From assembly GCF_011174705.1 (NCBI RefSeq), contig NZ_JAANIJ010000001.1:1116001-1180000 (forward strand): a stretch of 64,000 bases of DNA, written 5' to 3'. The position numbers were made by a program, and so were the translations under genes. This document shows, in pieces, positions 20,372 to 30,263 of the stretch. The stretch's first letter is position 1. Each line of letters begins with the position of its first letter. Source of the DNA: Tessaracoccus coleopterorum (GTDB lineage: Bacteria; Actinomycetota; Actinomycetes; Propionibacteriales; Propionibacteriaceae). The notes beneath the pieces are model-generated. The model saw only the letters and a list, made by a program, of their open reading frames with translations. It was not told where the DNA came from and did no database searches.

Positions 20372-22217
20372 CCGCTGTTGCCCCTACCAGCACCAGTCCG
20401 GCTCTTGAGGAGGTGACGGCCTCCTACATTGCGGCTGCTTCCAGCTCAGCGTCGGCGAAGGGCCGTCGCTTGGCGGCACAGCGCTTCGGTCGGCTGTTCG
20501 GTGATCTCGACGGCTGGAACCACGCCAGCGTCGAGCAACGCCGCCAGGTCCGCACCGAGGTGATGTCGTTCGCTGCTCACGCCGCCATCGCCAGCAGCCT
20601 GCCGGTCACCCCGGACTTCGTCTCCCAGTCATGCTGCCACTGGGGCATCTACATCGCTGACGCCTATCCCGAGCAGCGCGACAGATTCACCACCCAAGCC
20701 CTCGAGCTGGGCTTCACCACGGCACAAAGCCGACGCATGTGGTCCCATCTGGCGCGCATCTGCGTGATCGCCGGCACCAGCCCTGATGCCCTGACCACAC
20801 AGACCTACCAGCAGGCGCGCACCAGCTACTTCGATGCCGTGATGGCCTCCCGAGCGAGCGCGCCGCCCCGATGGTTGTCGACGCCACTGTTCGGGCTGGA
20901 TGCGGTGATGTTCCACCGCGGGCAAGCACCGCAACCGGCTGTCCGCCGGCCATGGGCGACGCGCAGCGCCGCCGAGGTCGACTGGGAACAGATCACCACC
21001 CATGTTCCGGTGATGGCTGCCACGATGCGCCGCTACCTGCAGCAATGCCACGCCTCACTACGGCCCTCATCAGTGACACTGTTCGAGACCACCCTGCGGC
21101 AATTCGCCGGATACCTCATCGCCCACCACCCCGAGGTCAATCGCATCGCCGACCTGCAGCGCTGCCACATCGAGGACTACCGCTCCTGGCTTGATCAACG
21201 ACCCGGCTACCGCGGCCAGACCGGGTTGTCAAAGACCACGTTGGGCATGCGGATGGGTCACCTGCATACCTTCTTCACCCGTATCACCGAATGGAGCTAT
21301 CCCGACCTGCCCACCGGCGCTCTGGTCTTCCGCGAAGACCGTCCACGCTTGGACAAGCCACTGCCCAAGTTCCTCGACGATGCCCGTGCTGCCGCGTTCA
21401 TGACCGCCGCCGCACAGCTACCCGACGAACTCGACCGGTTGATGATCCAGATCCTGGCCCGCACCGGCATGCGACGCGGCGAACTACTCGGACTACGCAT
21501 CAACGCCGTCGTCCAGATCGGCACCGGCTACTGGCTTCGCACCCCGGTCGGGAAACTCCACACCGACCGCTACATCCCCTCGACCCGGCCCTCAAAACCC
21601 TCATCGACGCCTGGATCGCCCACCGCCCGTCCTGGCAGGCCAGCGACCTGCTCCTGCTCGAACGCGGACGACCCATTCCACCAACCCGCGTCGACAAAGC
21701 CGTCCAGAAAGCCGCCACTGCCGCGGGCATCGGCCACGTCCACCCCCACCAACTGCGCCACACCCTTGCCACCCAAGCCATCAACCGCGGCATGAGCCTC
21801 GAAGCGATCGCCGCGCTACTGGGCCACGCCGACTTGTCGATGACGATGGTCTACGCCCGCATCGGTGACCGCACCGTCGCCGACCAGTACTTCCAAGTCA
21901 CCAGCAAGATCGAAGCCCTCTACCAAGATGCTGAGCCCGCCATCCCCGTCCTGCCCGCCGAGGCCGCCGGGCCAGCCATGACCGCCCTGCATGCGGAGGT
22001 CAACAAACGACTCTTGGGCAACGGCTACTGCCGCCGGCCCGTCGAGCTCGATTGCCGCTACGAAACGATCTGCGAAACCTGCCCCATGTTCTTCACCACC
22101 CAGCAGCACCGGCCCACCCTCATCGCCCAACGAGACGACGCCTGCGCCAAAGGCCAAACCCGCCGCGCCGAGATCTACACCAACCTCCTCGAAGGCCTCG
22201 ATCAAGCCACCGCTTGA
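20368..22217 (+). CDS. large tyrosine recombinase, TnpB-like (frameshifted)
   Basis: About 616 residues, much longer than XerC/XerD. The first half is a long N-terminal region without clear family match. A core-binding segment (SKTTLGMRMGHLHTFFTRI) follows, then the catalytic domain: R in GMRRGELLGLR, HQLRHTLATQ, GHADLSMT and the presumed Tyr in MVYARIGD. After the catalytic Tyr, a tail carries a cysteine cluster (YCRRPVELDCRYETICETCP), as in TnpB-like enzymes of Tn554-type elements. One break near 21580 must be bridged. It probably acts together with the overlapping upstream recombinase. Confidence 0.85.
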
Positions 22218-22239
22218 CAGCGATCACCCACATAAGAGC

Positions 22240-23204
22240 GTGTTTTTCGCGAAGGAGCTCGACCGGCCCTGACCGAGATGATCCGGTTCATCAACGAGCA
22301 TCGGGATCGTTTCGGGGTCGAGCTCATCTGCCGCGTCCTCCGACCGGCAGTGCAGGGCTTCCTCACCTCCCGCGGCTACCGCGCCGCGGTCGGCCGCGCA
22401 CCGTCCGCCAGACACCTGAAGGACGAGCTGCTGGTGCCCGAGATCGCGCGGTTGCATGCGGAGAACTATGGCGTCTACGGGCGCCGGAAGATGCATGCGT
22501 TGATGCGCCGACAAGGCTGGGACATCGGACGCGACCAGACCGAACGCCTCATGCGTCTGGCCGGGTCCGTGGCGTCCGGAAATCGAAACGGGTGTTCACC
22601 CACCCGCTCCGACAGCACGGCGGCGCTACCGAGCGATCTCGTCAATCGTCGCTTCACCGCACCGGCGCCGCGACGGCTCTGGGTGTGTGATGTGACCTAC
22701 GTCGCGACGTGGTCCGGGTTCGCCTACGTCGCGTTCGTCACCGACGTCTACTCCCGCCGCATCGTCGGATGGAACGTCGCCTCCACGCTGCGATCCGAGA
22801 TCCTGCCCATGCAGGCTCTCGACATGGCCGCCTGGAACGCCGGCGGCCGGCTCGACGGGCTGATCCATCACGCCGACCACGGCTCGAACTACACCGCGAT
22901 GGTCTACACCGACCGCATCGTCGAGCTCGGCGCCGTACCCTCCACCGGAACGGTCGGGGACTCGTTCGACAACGCCATGGCGGAGGCCGTGAACAACCTC
23001 TACAAAACCGAGCTGATCCGTCAGCGCGGTCCCTGGCGGACCGTCGAGCAGGTCGAACTCGCGACCCTCGGATGGGTGTGGTGGTGGAACAACCAGCGCC
23101 TCCACGGCGAGCTCGACATGCGCACCCCGGTCGAAGTCGAGCACGCGTACTACGCTGACCTGGAATCAGGCCAGCCGGCACCTGCCGGACAAGGCTCCCG
23201 ATAG
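22240..23204 (+). CDS. IS3-family transposase OrfB, DDE catalytic part (frameshifted)
   Basis: About 321 residues. It begins VFFAKELDRPLTEMIRF once a missing C near 22268 is restored. An HTH_21-like part (HAENYGVYGRRKMHALMRR) precedes the rve integrase core. The three acidic residues are visible: D in CDVTYVATW, D in HHADHGSNY and E in DNAMAEAVNNLYKTEL. The stop codon at 23202-23204 touches the right inverted repeat. With OrfA separated by 3 kb, it lacks its normal translation partner. A further break lies near 22575. Confidence 0.85.
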
Positions 23205-23228
23205 GAACGAAAGTCAGGCCGATTCAGA
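23204..23228 (+). repeat. right terminal inverted repeat of the IS3 element
   Basis: Exact reverse complement of 18939-18963. The OrfB stop codon ends on its first base. Confidence 0.9.
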
Positions 23229-23297
23229 CCGACCCCAAACAGGGAGGACCGGCCGACACCCCCAATGTCAGCCGGTCCTCGTCCATGGTGGACGGCG

Positions 23298-24912
23298 TCA
23301 GTGCGCGATGGCCTCCCCTGCGCCGGCGCCCGTCATCGAGCGCATCTCCATCTCGATCGCCAACTCCTCGTCGGCCGTGTTCCTGCTCGTGATCGTCCCG
23401 AGCCATCCGGCGAAGAACGCGAGCGGCACCGAAACCAGTGCAGGGTTGGTCAGCGGGAACCAGGCGAAGTCGACCGACTCGCCCAGCATCGCTTTCGCGT
23501 TACCCGACACCGACGGGCTGAACACGATGAGCAGAACAGAGCTGATCAGGCCGGTGTAGATGCTCCACACCGAGCCGCGCGTGTTGAACCGGCGCCAGTA
23601 CAGCGTGTACAGGATCGACGGCAGGTTGGCCGAGGCCGCCACCGCGAACGCGAGCGAGATCAGGAACGCGATGTTCTGGCCGTTGGCGAGGATGCCACCG
23701 AGGATCGCGAGGATGCCGATCACCACCGACGTGATGCGGGCGACCTTCACCTCCTGCTCCGGGTCGGCCTTGCCGTCCTTCAGGATCGAGTTGTAGACGT
23801 CATGCGCGAACGACGCCGACGCCGTGATCGTCAGGCCGGCGACCACCGCGAGGATGGTCGCGAACGCGACGCCCGAGATGATGCCCATGAACACCTCGCC
23901 GCCGAGGTGCAGCGCGAGCAACGGGCCGCCGAGTTGGCCGCCCCCGGGCCTCCAGGATCGTCTTCTGCCCCACCAGCTTGGCGGCGCCCATGCCGAGCAC
24001 CAGCGTGATGAGGAAGAATGCCCCGACCAGCGCGATGGCCCAGACGGCGGAGCGACGCGCCTCCTTGGCGGTGGGCACCGTGTAGAAGCGCATCAGCACG
24101 TGCGGCAGGCCGGACGGCCCTGCCACCAGCGCGATGGACAGCGACAGGAACGACAGCTTCGTGAAGTCGGTGGCACCGTACTGCTGCATCGGCTGCAGGA
24201 CGTCGACGCCGGTGCCGGTGGCTGGGTCGAGGCCGGCCGCCTGCGCGGAGGCGAGCAGGGTCGACAGGTTGAACCCGCTGCCGAACAGCACCATCGCGGC
24301 CATGATCGCGGCACCCGTGACGAGCAGGACGGCCTTGATCATCTGCACCCAGGTGGTGCCCTTCATGCCGCCGATGAGGACGTAGACCACCATCAGCGCA
24401 CCGACGAGCGCGATCACGAGGCCCTGCATGTTCTTGTCGGAGACGCCGAGCAGGAGGGCGACGAGGCCGCCGGCGCCGGCCATCTGGGCGAGCAGGTAGA
24501 CGAACGAGATCACGAGTGTCGACGTGGCGGCCGCGGTGCGCACCGGCTTCTGGTTCATCCGGAAGCTGAGCACGTCGGCCATCGTGTATTTGCCGGTGTT
24601 GCGCAGCGGCTCGGCCACCAGGAACAGCGCGACGATCCACGCCACGAAGAACCCGACGGAGTAGAGCAGGCCGTCGTAGCCGTAGAGGGCGATGGCGCCG
24701 GTGACGCCGAGGAAGGCGGCCGCCGAGAGGTAGTCGCCGGTGATGGCGAGCCCGTTCTGGCGGCCGGAGAAGGCGCCGCCGCCGGTGTAGAAGTCGGAGG
24801 CCTTCGACTTCTGGCGCGTCACGGCGATGACGATGCCGAGCGTCGCGGCGACGAACAGTGCGAAGACGGCGATGTTGATCGCCGGGTTTCCGTAGGACTC
24901 GAGCTGGATCAT
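23298..24912 (-). CDS. actP: acetate/monocarboxylate:Na+ symporter, SSS family (one frameshift)
   Basis: Sodium:solute symporter of about 538 residues in the cytoplasmic membrane. It starts MIQLESYGNPAINIAVFALF. Family features: ASDFYTGGGAFSGRQNGLAITGDYLSAA, the Na-site helix region, LVAGPSGLPHVLMRFYTVP, and FAVAASANLPSILYTLYW. This matches ActP/MctC-type acetate or short-chain acid permeases. One break near 23940 must be bridged. Its start overlaps the stop of the DUF485 gene (ATGA), the standard actP-yjcH pairing. Confidence 0.9.
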
Positions 24913-25328
24913 GCGTGCTCCTCCCCGACGAGGCGGGCCTTCAGGTCTGCGGCGATGGGGTCGAGCCGCCGGTTGGCGTATCGGACGTAGATGGCGGTCC
25001 ACACGTAGGTGACGAGGAACTGGAACAGGCCGAGCGTCATGCCGACGTTGAGCGACCCGAACAGGGGCTTGGCCATTGCCTCGGTGGCGTAGATGGACAG
25101 GATCACGTACACGAAGTACGAGGCGAGCCCGGCGACGGTCATCGGGAAGGCGAACCTGCGGAACGCGCGACGGAGCCGCCCGTACTCGGGCGTCGCCGCG
25201 GCGGCGATGAACTCACTGGTGGTGGGCTGCGTCTTCGCGGCCCCGGTGTCAGTGGCTCCGGAGGTACCGGGCCCCGGCTGGCAGGGTGGATTCTGATGTC
25301 CCGGCCCGGTGGTTGGGCTCGTGGTCAC
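24909..25328 (-). CDS. DUF485 small membrane protein (YjcH-like)
   Basis: About 140 residues. The conserved DUF485 part begins ATPEYGRLRRAFRRFAFPMT, with two membrane helices (SYFVYVILSIYAT and GLFQFLVTYVWTAIYVRYA). DUF485 proteins are encoded with ActP-type symporters and are thought to be accessory subunits. The frame given uses a GTG at 25328. An ATG at 25341 in another frame (MTHSRDHEPNH) could be the true start if one G was lost, as elsewhere in this window. Coupled to actP by a 4-bp overlap. Confidence 0.85.
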   Translation of the reverse strand: MTTSPTTGPGHQNPPCQPGPGTSGATDTGAAKTQPTTSEFIAAAATPEYGRLRRAFRRFAFPMTVAGLASYFVYVILSIYATEAMAKPLFGSLNVGMTLGLFQFLVTYVWTAIYVRYANRRLDPIAADLKARLVGEEHA

Positions 25329-25451
25329 GGCTGTGCGTCATGTGGGCGCTCCTCACGCGGCCTCCGGGCCCCCATTGGCCCGGGTGCGATGACAGTAAAG
25401 TACGCCGGATATATCTCCAAATCCGAGAAATTGGTGTCCATTTCGCGCTGA

Positions 25452-26166
25452 CTACGATGTTAGCGCTGCCAGTTCCGTCGGGAAATTGCGGTCAGCCAGG
25501 GGAGGCCGCCCCTCCAGCGCGTCCGGATCGAGGATCCGAACCTTCCGGCGCCCCGTCAGCTCGATCGCTCCGGACGCCGCGAGCGCGGCCAGGCGACGGC
25601 TCAGCGTCTCGGGGTGGTGCCGAGGTAGCGGGCCACCTCCTGCTTGGCCATCGGCAGTTCCACGTCGACGGCGCCGTCGACGTAGGCGCCGGGCAGGTCG
25701 AGCAGGTAGGCCGCGACCCGGGCCGTCACGTCGCTCGAGGTGACGGCGGCCAGCAGCCGCTCCACGGATGAGAGCCGGTCGGAGAGGGTGCGCAGCATGC
25801 GTTGGCTGATGTCGGGGTAGTCGCCGAGCAGGGCGGCGAGGTCGGCGTGGTCGAACACGCACATGCGGCTGTCCTCCAGCGCGACGACCAGGTCGCTCGG
25901 ACGGTGACCCGTCAGGAATGCGCGCTCCCCCACGACGTCGCCGTCGGTGACGGTGCGGAGGATCTGTTCCTGCCCGTTGAGCGACTCGTGGCTCACCTTC
26001 AACCGGCCGCTGTGCATCACGAGCAGCCGCGATGTCGGCTGCCCCGGCACCTGCACCGTCGCCCCCTTCACGACGGCGAGCGGTCGCGCGAAGCGGGCGA
26101 CCCTGAGCTGTTCCTCGTGGGTGAGCCCTGGAAGATCGGGACGCGGGTGACGCACAGATCGGCCAT
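25452..26166 (-). CDS. Crp/Fnr-family transcriptional regulator (frameshifted)
   Basis: About 239 residues. The N-terminus MADLCVTRVPIFQG joins LTHEEQLRVARFARP after a missing base in a G-run near 26130. The cyclic-nucleotide-binding-like beta-roll follows (LLVMHSGRLKVSHES, DGDVVGERAFLTG), with a dimerisation helix and a C-terminal winged helix (PMAKQEVARYLGTTPETLSRRLAAL). A second break lies near 25620. Only one N-terminal cysteine is visible, so an FNR-type iron-sulphur cluster is unlikely. Divergent from copZ with an FNR-type box between them, so it may control both directions. Confidence 0.88.
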
Positions 26167-26200
26167 GTCCGCGAGCCTACCTGCGGCCTTTCCGGCCAAC

Positions 26201-26214
26201 TTGATCCGGGTCAA
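26201..26214. promoter_or_regulatory. FNR/FixK-type box between crp/fnr and copZ
   Basis: TTGATCCGGGTCAA matches the Fnr-family consensus TTGAT-N4-ATCAA with one substitution in the right arm. It lies 34 bp upstream of the regulator start and 68 bp upstream of copZ, where an activator or autoregulator would bind. Confidence 0.65.
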
Positions 26215-26282
26215 GGAGTTTCCCGCGCCGGCTTCGTACCTTGGTGGACATCAGGCAGTCAACACTCGAAAGGAACCTGACA

Positions 26283-26521
26283 TGACCACCACCAACACCA
26301 CCGCCACCCACACGATCCTGCGTGCCGAGGGCTTCTCCTGCCCCTCCTGCGTCGCCAAGATCGAGGACCGCGTCGGCAGGCTCGACGGCGTCCAGGCCGT
26401 GAAGGTGCACTTCGCGTCGGCCCGCATCGAGATCGACCACGACGCCGGCCGCGTCTCCGTCGACGACCTCGTGGCGGCCGTCAAGAAGGCCGGCTACACG
26501 GCCAGCCCGTCCGCATTCTGA
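26283..26521 (+). CDS. copZ: CopZ-like heavy-metal-binding protein (HMA domain)
   Basis: Intact 79-residue soluble metal chaperone. The single HMA fold begins ATHTILRAEGFSCPSCVAKI, with the metal-binding CxxC, and continues VQAVKVHFASARIEIDHD and DLVAAVKKAGYTA. It would pass Cu(I) or a related soft metal to the ATPase encoded 46 bp downstream, which itself lacks an N-terminal HMA domain. An AAAGGAA ribosome-binding site precedes the ATG. Confidence 0.88.
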
Positions 26522-26567
26522 CCCACCCATCCCGCCACCCCGGCGGGCTCCCAGAAAGGCCGAAACC

Positions 26568-28529
26568 ATGAATCCCTTCCGCAGGCTGCTCGCCGGGCGC
26601 TGGGCCGTCCCCGCCGTCTCGGGCGCGCTGATCGTCACCTCGTGGCTGATCGGTTGGCTCGGCGACGGCGCGGCCGACATCATCCTCTCCCCCAGGTGGT
26701 GGCTCGATGCAGGCGGGCACGCCACGCACACCGGCGGCTACACGCTGTCGGCGGCCTTCATGGTCGCCGCGGCCGTGGTGGCCGGGTACGGCATCGTGGT
26801 CAAGGCCACCCGGGCGCTCGCCGTCCGCACGATCGGGATCGACCTGCTCGTCTCGGTGGCCGCCATCGGCGCCGTCGTGATCGGCAACTTCTGGGAGGCG
26901 GCGGCGGTGACGTTCCTGTTCGCCGTCGGGCACGCCCTCGAATCGGCCACCCTCAACAAGACGCGTTCGGCGTTGGCCGAGCTCGTCGCCGTCGCCCCCG
27001 ATTCCGCCGTCGTGCTGCGCGACGGCGCCCAGGTGGAGATCCCGGCCGGGCAGGTGCTGATCGGCGAGACGGTGCTCGTGAAGAACGGCGCCAAGGTGCC
27101 CGTCGACGGCGAGGTGACGGGCGGCACGGGCGCCGTCGACGAGGCGTCGATCACGGGCGAGTCGCTCCCGGTGGAGAAGGCGGCGGGCGACCGCGTGTTC
27201 GCGGGCACCGTCTCGCGGGCGGGTTCCTGCAGGTGGAGGCCACGGGAGTCGGGGCCGACACCACGCTCGCGCGGATCATCCACCGCGTCGAGGAGGCGCA
27301 GGACGCGAAGGCCCGCACGCAGGCGTTCATCGACCGGTTCTCCCGCTGGTACACGCCCGCCGTGATGGCGTTGGCGCTGGTGGCGGGCTCATCTCCGGTG
27401 ACGTCGTGCTGGCGCTGACGCTGCTGGTGATCGGCTGCCCCGGTGCCCTGGTGATCTCCATCCCGGTGGCGATCGTCGCGGGCATCGGCCGGGCCGCCCG
27501 CAACGGCATCCTCATCAAGGGTGGCGAGTTCCTGGAGACGTCGGCGAAGATCACCGCGGTGGCGCTCGACAAGACCGGCACCCTGACGCAGGGCAGGCCC
27601 GAACTGGCCGACGTGCTGCCGCTGGGCGGGGCGGGTCGCTCGGAGGTGCTGCGTTGGGCGGCCGCAGCCGAGGCGGGCTCGGAGCATCCCCTCGCCCGGC
27701 CGATCCTCGAGGCCGCCGAGGCCGAGGGCGTCGGCGCGCGGGAGTGCCCGGCGCCGTCACGCCGGTGCCCGGGCAGGGCATCGTCGCGGAGGTTGACGGG
27801 GTGGTGGTGCTGGTCGGCAACGCCCGGCTGCTCGAGGGCAACGGGATCGACCCGTCCGTCGCCGGCCCGGCGGCCGACGCGCTCGCCGCGCAGGGCCGGA
27901 CCCCATGATCGTGGCTGTCGACGGCGTCGCCGTCGGCGTGATCGGGTGGCCGACCGGATTAGGGACGACGCGGCCGAGATGGTGTCGCGGCTCCACGCGG
28001 CCGGGGTGCGGAAGGTCGTCATGCTCACCGGCGACACCCGCGAGGTGGCCGACGCGATCGGCCGGGCCACGGGCATCGACGAGATCCACGCGTCGCTGCT
28101 GCCCGAGGACAAGCTCGAGGCGGTGGCCGCGCTGCAGCGCGAGGGGCACACGGTGGCGATGGTCGGCGACGGCGTCAACGACGCCCCTGCCCTTGCCACG
28201 GCCGACATCGGGGTGGCGATGGGGCCGCCGGTTCGGCGGTGGCCGTCGAGACGGCCGACATCGCGTTGATGGGCGACAACCTGCTGCGGCTGCCCGAGGC
28301 CATCGGGCTGGCCCGGCGCACCACGTCGGTGATGCGGCAGAACATCTGGGTGGCGCTGGTGACGGTCGTGGTGCTGCTGGCGGGCGTGTTCGCCGGCGGG
28401 GTGACGATGTCGATCGGGATGCTGGTGCACGAGGCGTCGGTGCTGATCGTGATCCTCACGCCATGCGGCTGCTGCGCGCGGTGCCCGCTCAGGCGGCCAG
28501 CCCCGCGAGCCGCAGCAGCGCGGCGGTGA
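26568..28529 (+). CDS. heavy-metal P1B-type ATPase with a CPG membrane motif (frameshifted)
   Basis: About 650 residues of cytoplasmic-membrane metal pump. It has no N-terminal HMA domain. Visible: membrane helices, TGES (SITGESLPVEKA), DKTGTLTQGRP, SEHPLA, TGDTREVADAIG and [16 protein letters not shown]. The metal-path motif in helix 6 reads IGCPGALVIS, that is CPG rather than CPC, CPH or SPC; the DNA there is plainly tgccccggt. Breaks near 27223, 27390, 27740, 27905, 27940, 28225 and 28460 must be bridged. The C-terminus is uncertain: after ILNAMRLLRA the first plausible stop is 28527-28529, overlapping the convergent azlD. Likely works with the CopZ-like protein upstream. Metal unknown. 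Confidence 0.85.
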
Positions 28530-28803
28530 CGGCGCCGAGCAGCACCACCACGATGAACGGGGCCCGCAGCCAGAGCGCCACCACGGCCACGACCAGCGAC
28601 GCCACCCTGGCGTCCAGTGTCAGCGAGGAGCCCGACGCGAACGTCTGCGTCATCACCAACGCGGCGAGCAGCCCGACGGTGACGCCGGCGGCGGTCTCGG
28701 CGACGCGCGGGTTCTCCAGCGCCTCGGACGGCATGAAGTAGCCGATCAGCTTCTGCCCGAGGCAGGCGAGGGCCGCGACGACCACCCAGATCGAGAGCGT
28801 CAT
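28489..28803 (-). CDS. azlD: branched-chain amino acid exporter small subunit, AzlD
   Basis: Intact protein of 104 residues with three to four membrane helices: WVVVAALACLGQKLIGYFMP, VTVGLLAALVMTQTFA, SLVVAVVALWLRAPFIVVVL. This matches AzlD, which pairs with AzlC for export of branched-chain amino acids. Its start overlaps the azlC stop by 4 bp, so the two are translationally coupled. Confidence 0.85.
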   Translation of the reverse strand: MTLSIWVVVAALACLGQKLIGYFMPSEALENPRVAETAAGVTVGLLAALVMTQTFASGSSLTLDARVASLVVAVVALWLRAPFIVVVLLGAVTAALLRLAGLAA

Positions 28804-29495
28804 GCGGTGGCCTCCGCCTTCCGGCCGTGCTGGAGCCAGGCCACCAGCGCGGCCGCTGCCCCGGCGGCGAGGATCGGTATCCCCGCCGGGGCCAGCGGCA
28901 CGAGCACGACGGCGACAACGGCGGCGACCACCCCGATCGCCCGCGCCTCCCGCTGCCGCAGCCGCGGCCAGAGCAGGGCGACGAACGCGGCCGCGGCGGC
29001 GCCGTCGAGGCCCCAGGCGCGGGGTCGCCGAGCACGTCGCCCAGCAGCGCCCCTCCGAGGGTGGCGAGGTTCCAGAACACGAAGACGCCGAGCCCGGCGG
29101 CCCAGAACCCGACGCGGCGGGTGCGGGCGTCGGGTTGGGCGAGCGAGACGGCGACGGACTCGTCGATGGTGACCTGCGCGGCGGCGAGCCGTCGCCAGCC
29201 GGTGAGGCGCAGCAGCGGCGCCATCTGCAGGCTGTAGAGGGTGTTGCGGACGCCGAGCAGGAACGCGGTGGCGGCCGCGGCGGGGGCCGCCCTCCCCGGC
29301 GATGACGCCGATGAACGCGAACTGGCTGCCGCCTGTGAACATCAGGAGGCTGAGCAGGCAGGTCTGCCAGAGGTTGAGGCCGCTGGCCACCGACAGGGCG
29401 CCGAACGAGATGCCGTAGGCGCCGGTGGCCAGCCCCACCCAGACGCCCTGGCGGAGGGCGGGGGTGGTGTCGGGCTGTGTGGTGGTGGCCGTCAT
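28800..29495 (-). CDS. azlC: branched-chain amino acid exporter large subunit, AzlC (frameshifted)
   Basis: About 232 residues. Features: RQGVWVGLATGAYGISFGALSV, CLLSLLMFTGGSQFAFIGVI, then GVRNTLYSLQMAPLLRLTG, TIDESVAVSLAQP and GFWAAGLGVFVFWNLATLGGALLGD, all typical of AzlC. Breaks near 29285 and 29020 must be bridged. The ATG overlaps the stop of the upstream regulator gene, making a three-gene coupled operon regulator-azlC-azlD. Confidence 0.88.
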   Translation of the reverse strand: MTATTTQPDTTPALRQGVWVGLATGAYGISFGALSVASGLNLWQTCLLSLLMFTGGSQFAFIGVIAGEGGPRRGRHRVPARRPQHPLQPADGAAAAPHRLATARRRAGHHRRVRRRLARPTRRPHPPRRVLGRRARRLRVLEPRHPRRGAAGRRARRPRAWGLDGAAAAAFVALLWPRLRQREARAIGVVAAVVAVVLVPLAPAGIPILAAGAAAALVAWLQHGRKAEATA

Positions 29496-30068
29496 GTTTC
29501 CGGGTGCTCCATCACGAGCGTGATCCAGGTGCCGGGCTCGAGGGCCTCGTAGCTGTGGGCGACGTCGCCGGGGAAGGAGCCGTAGTCGCCGGCCCGCAGC
29601 TCGATGAGGGCGCCGTCCGGGCCGACCAGCGCCGCGCCCTGGGCGACGACGACGTGCTCGACGGTGCCGCGCAGGTGCGGCTCGGAGCGGTGGGGCGGCC
29701 GGGCTCGAGGGTGACGGCGTACAGGTCGCGTCGCTCGTGGGTGCCTGGGGCGAGCAGCGCGGCGGAGTAGGCGGCCCCGGCCGCGGGGACGGCGGGTCGC
29801 TCCCCGGCGCGGACCACGCGCATCGGGTTCTTCGGCGGGCGACGAGCCGCGCGAACGGCACGTCGAGGGCGACGGCGATGGCCCAGAGCGTCTCGACCGA
29901 CGGGTTGCCCTGGCCCGCCTCCAACTGCGACAGCGTCGACTTGGAGATGCCGGCCAGCCGCGCGACGGCGCTCAGGGAGTGCCCTGCGCGGGCGCGCTCG
30001 GCGCGGAGGTTGGCCGCGATGAGGGCCACGGGGCCCGGGTCGCTCCCGGTGGGCTTGGCTTCGGTCAC
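29492..30068 (-). CDS. XRE-type HTH regulator with C-terminal cupin (frameshifted)
   Basis: About 193 residues. The DNA-binding half reads ALIAANLRAERARAGHSLSAVARLAGISKSTLSQ in sequence (helix-turn-helix near residues 15-70), followed by GNPSVETLWAIAVALDVP. After a break near 29830, the cupin half carries an H-x-n-E-x-H type region (HRSEPHLRGTVEHVVV) and LRAGDYGSFPGDVAHSYEAL. XRE-cupin regulators usually sense a small metabolite. Here its coupling to azlCD suggests control of branched-chain amino acid export. Confidence 0.85.
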
Positions 30069-30200
30069 CGGCTCAGCATAACGGCCGTTCGTTCGCTTCG
30101 CCGAACGCTGCCCCGTCGGGCGCCCACGTCAGCCCTCCCGCGGTCGTCAACCTTCGCGCGCCCCCCCGCGCCCAGGCACCGACCGCCGTCCGGCGGGTGC

Positions 30201-30241
30201 GGCGCCCCGCCGTCGGAGGCGGGCGTCGGAGGCGGGGCGCC
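30201..30241 (-). terminator. GC-rich inverted repeat downstream of the lipoprotein gene
   Basis: GGCGCCCCGCC and GGCGGGGCGCC form a perfect 11-bp stem around a 19-nt loop that itself repeats GTCGGAGGCGG. It lies 23 bp beyond the lipoprotein stop on the minus strand, with no T-tract. A likely intrinsic or Rho-assisted terminator. Confidence 0.5.
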
Positions 30242-30263
30242 CGCCGCTACGCGGCCCCGGACA

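Larger units (their letters stand above)
19258..22239 (+). mobile_element. nested two-recombinase (Tn554-like) mobile element
   Basis: A 2,982-bp insert with imperfect terminal inverted repeats: GCTTGATATGTAGGTGATC on the left and, at the right end, GATCACCCACATAAGAGC read inward. ATGTRGGTGATC is shared. It carries two overlapping tyrosine-recombinase genes and nothing else recognisable. Two adjacent recombinases of about 340 and 616 residues recall TnpA/TnpB of Tn554; the third protein TnpC and any resistance cargo are missing. The boundary call comes from where IS3 coding sequence stops and resumes. Confidence 0.75.
18939..23228 (+). mobile_element. IS3-family element split by a nested recombinase element
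   Basis: Perfect 25-bp terminal inverted repeats at 18939-18963 and 23204-23228 (outer end TCTGAATCGGCC) bound an OrfA/OrfB transposase pair. Subtracting the 2,982-bp insert at 19258-22239 leaves about 1.31 kb, a normal IS3 size. The insert lies precisely between the OrfA leucine-zipper end (NEILKAA) and the OrfB start (VFFAKELDRP), so the ribosomal-frameshift fusion OrfAB cannot form. I could not define a target duplication. Confidence 0.88.

Noticed and set aside
18931..23236. Target-site duplication of the IS3 element
   Set aside because: No convincing 3-bp match could be fixed next to the 25-bp repeats.
25406..25425. CGGAT-N10-ATCCG inverted repeat upstream of the DUF485 gene as a regulator site
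   Set aside because: Arms of only 5 bp with a long spacer; no second copy in the window.
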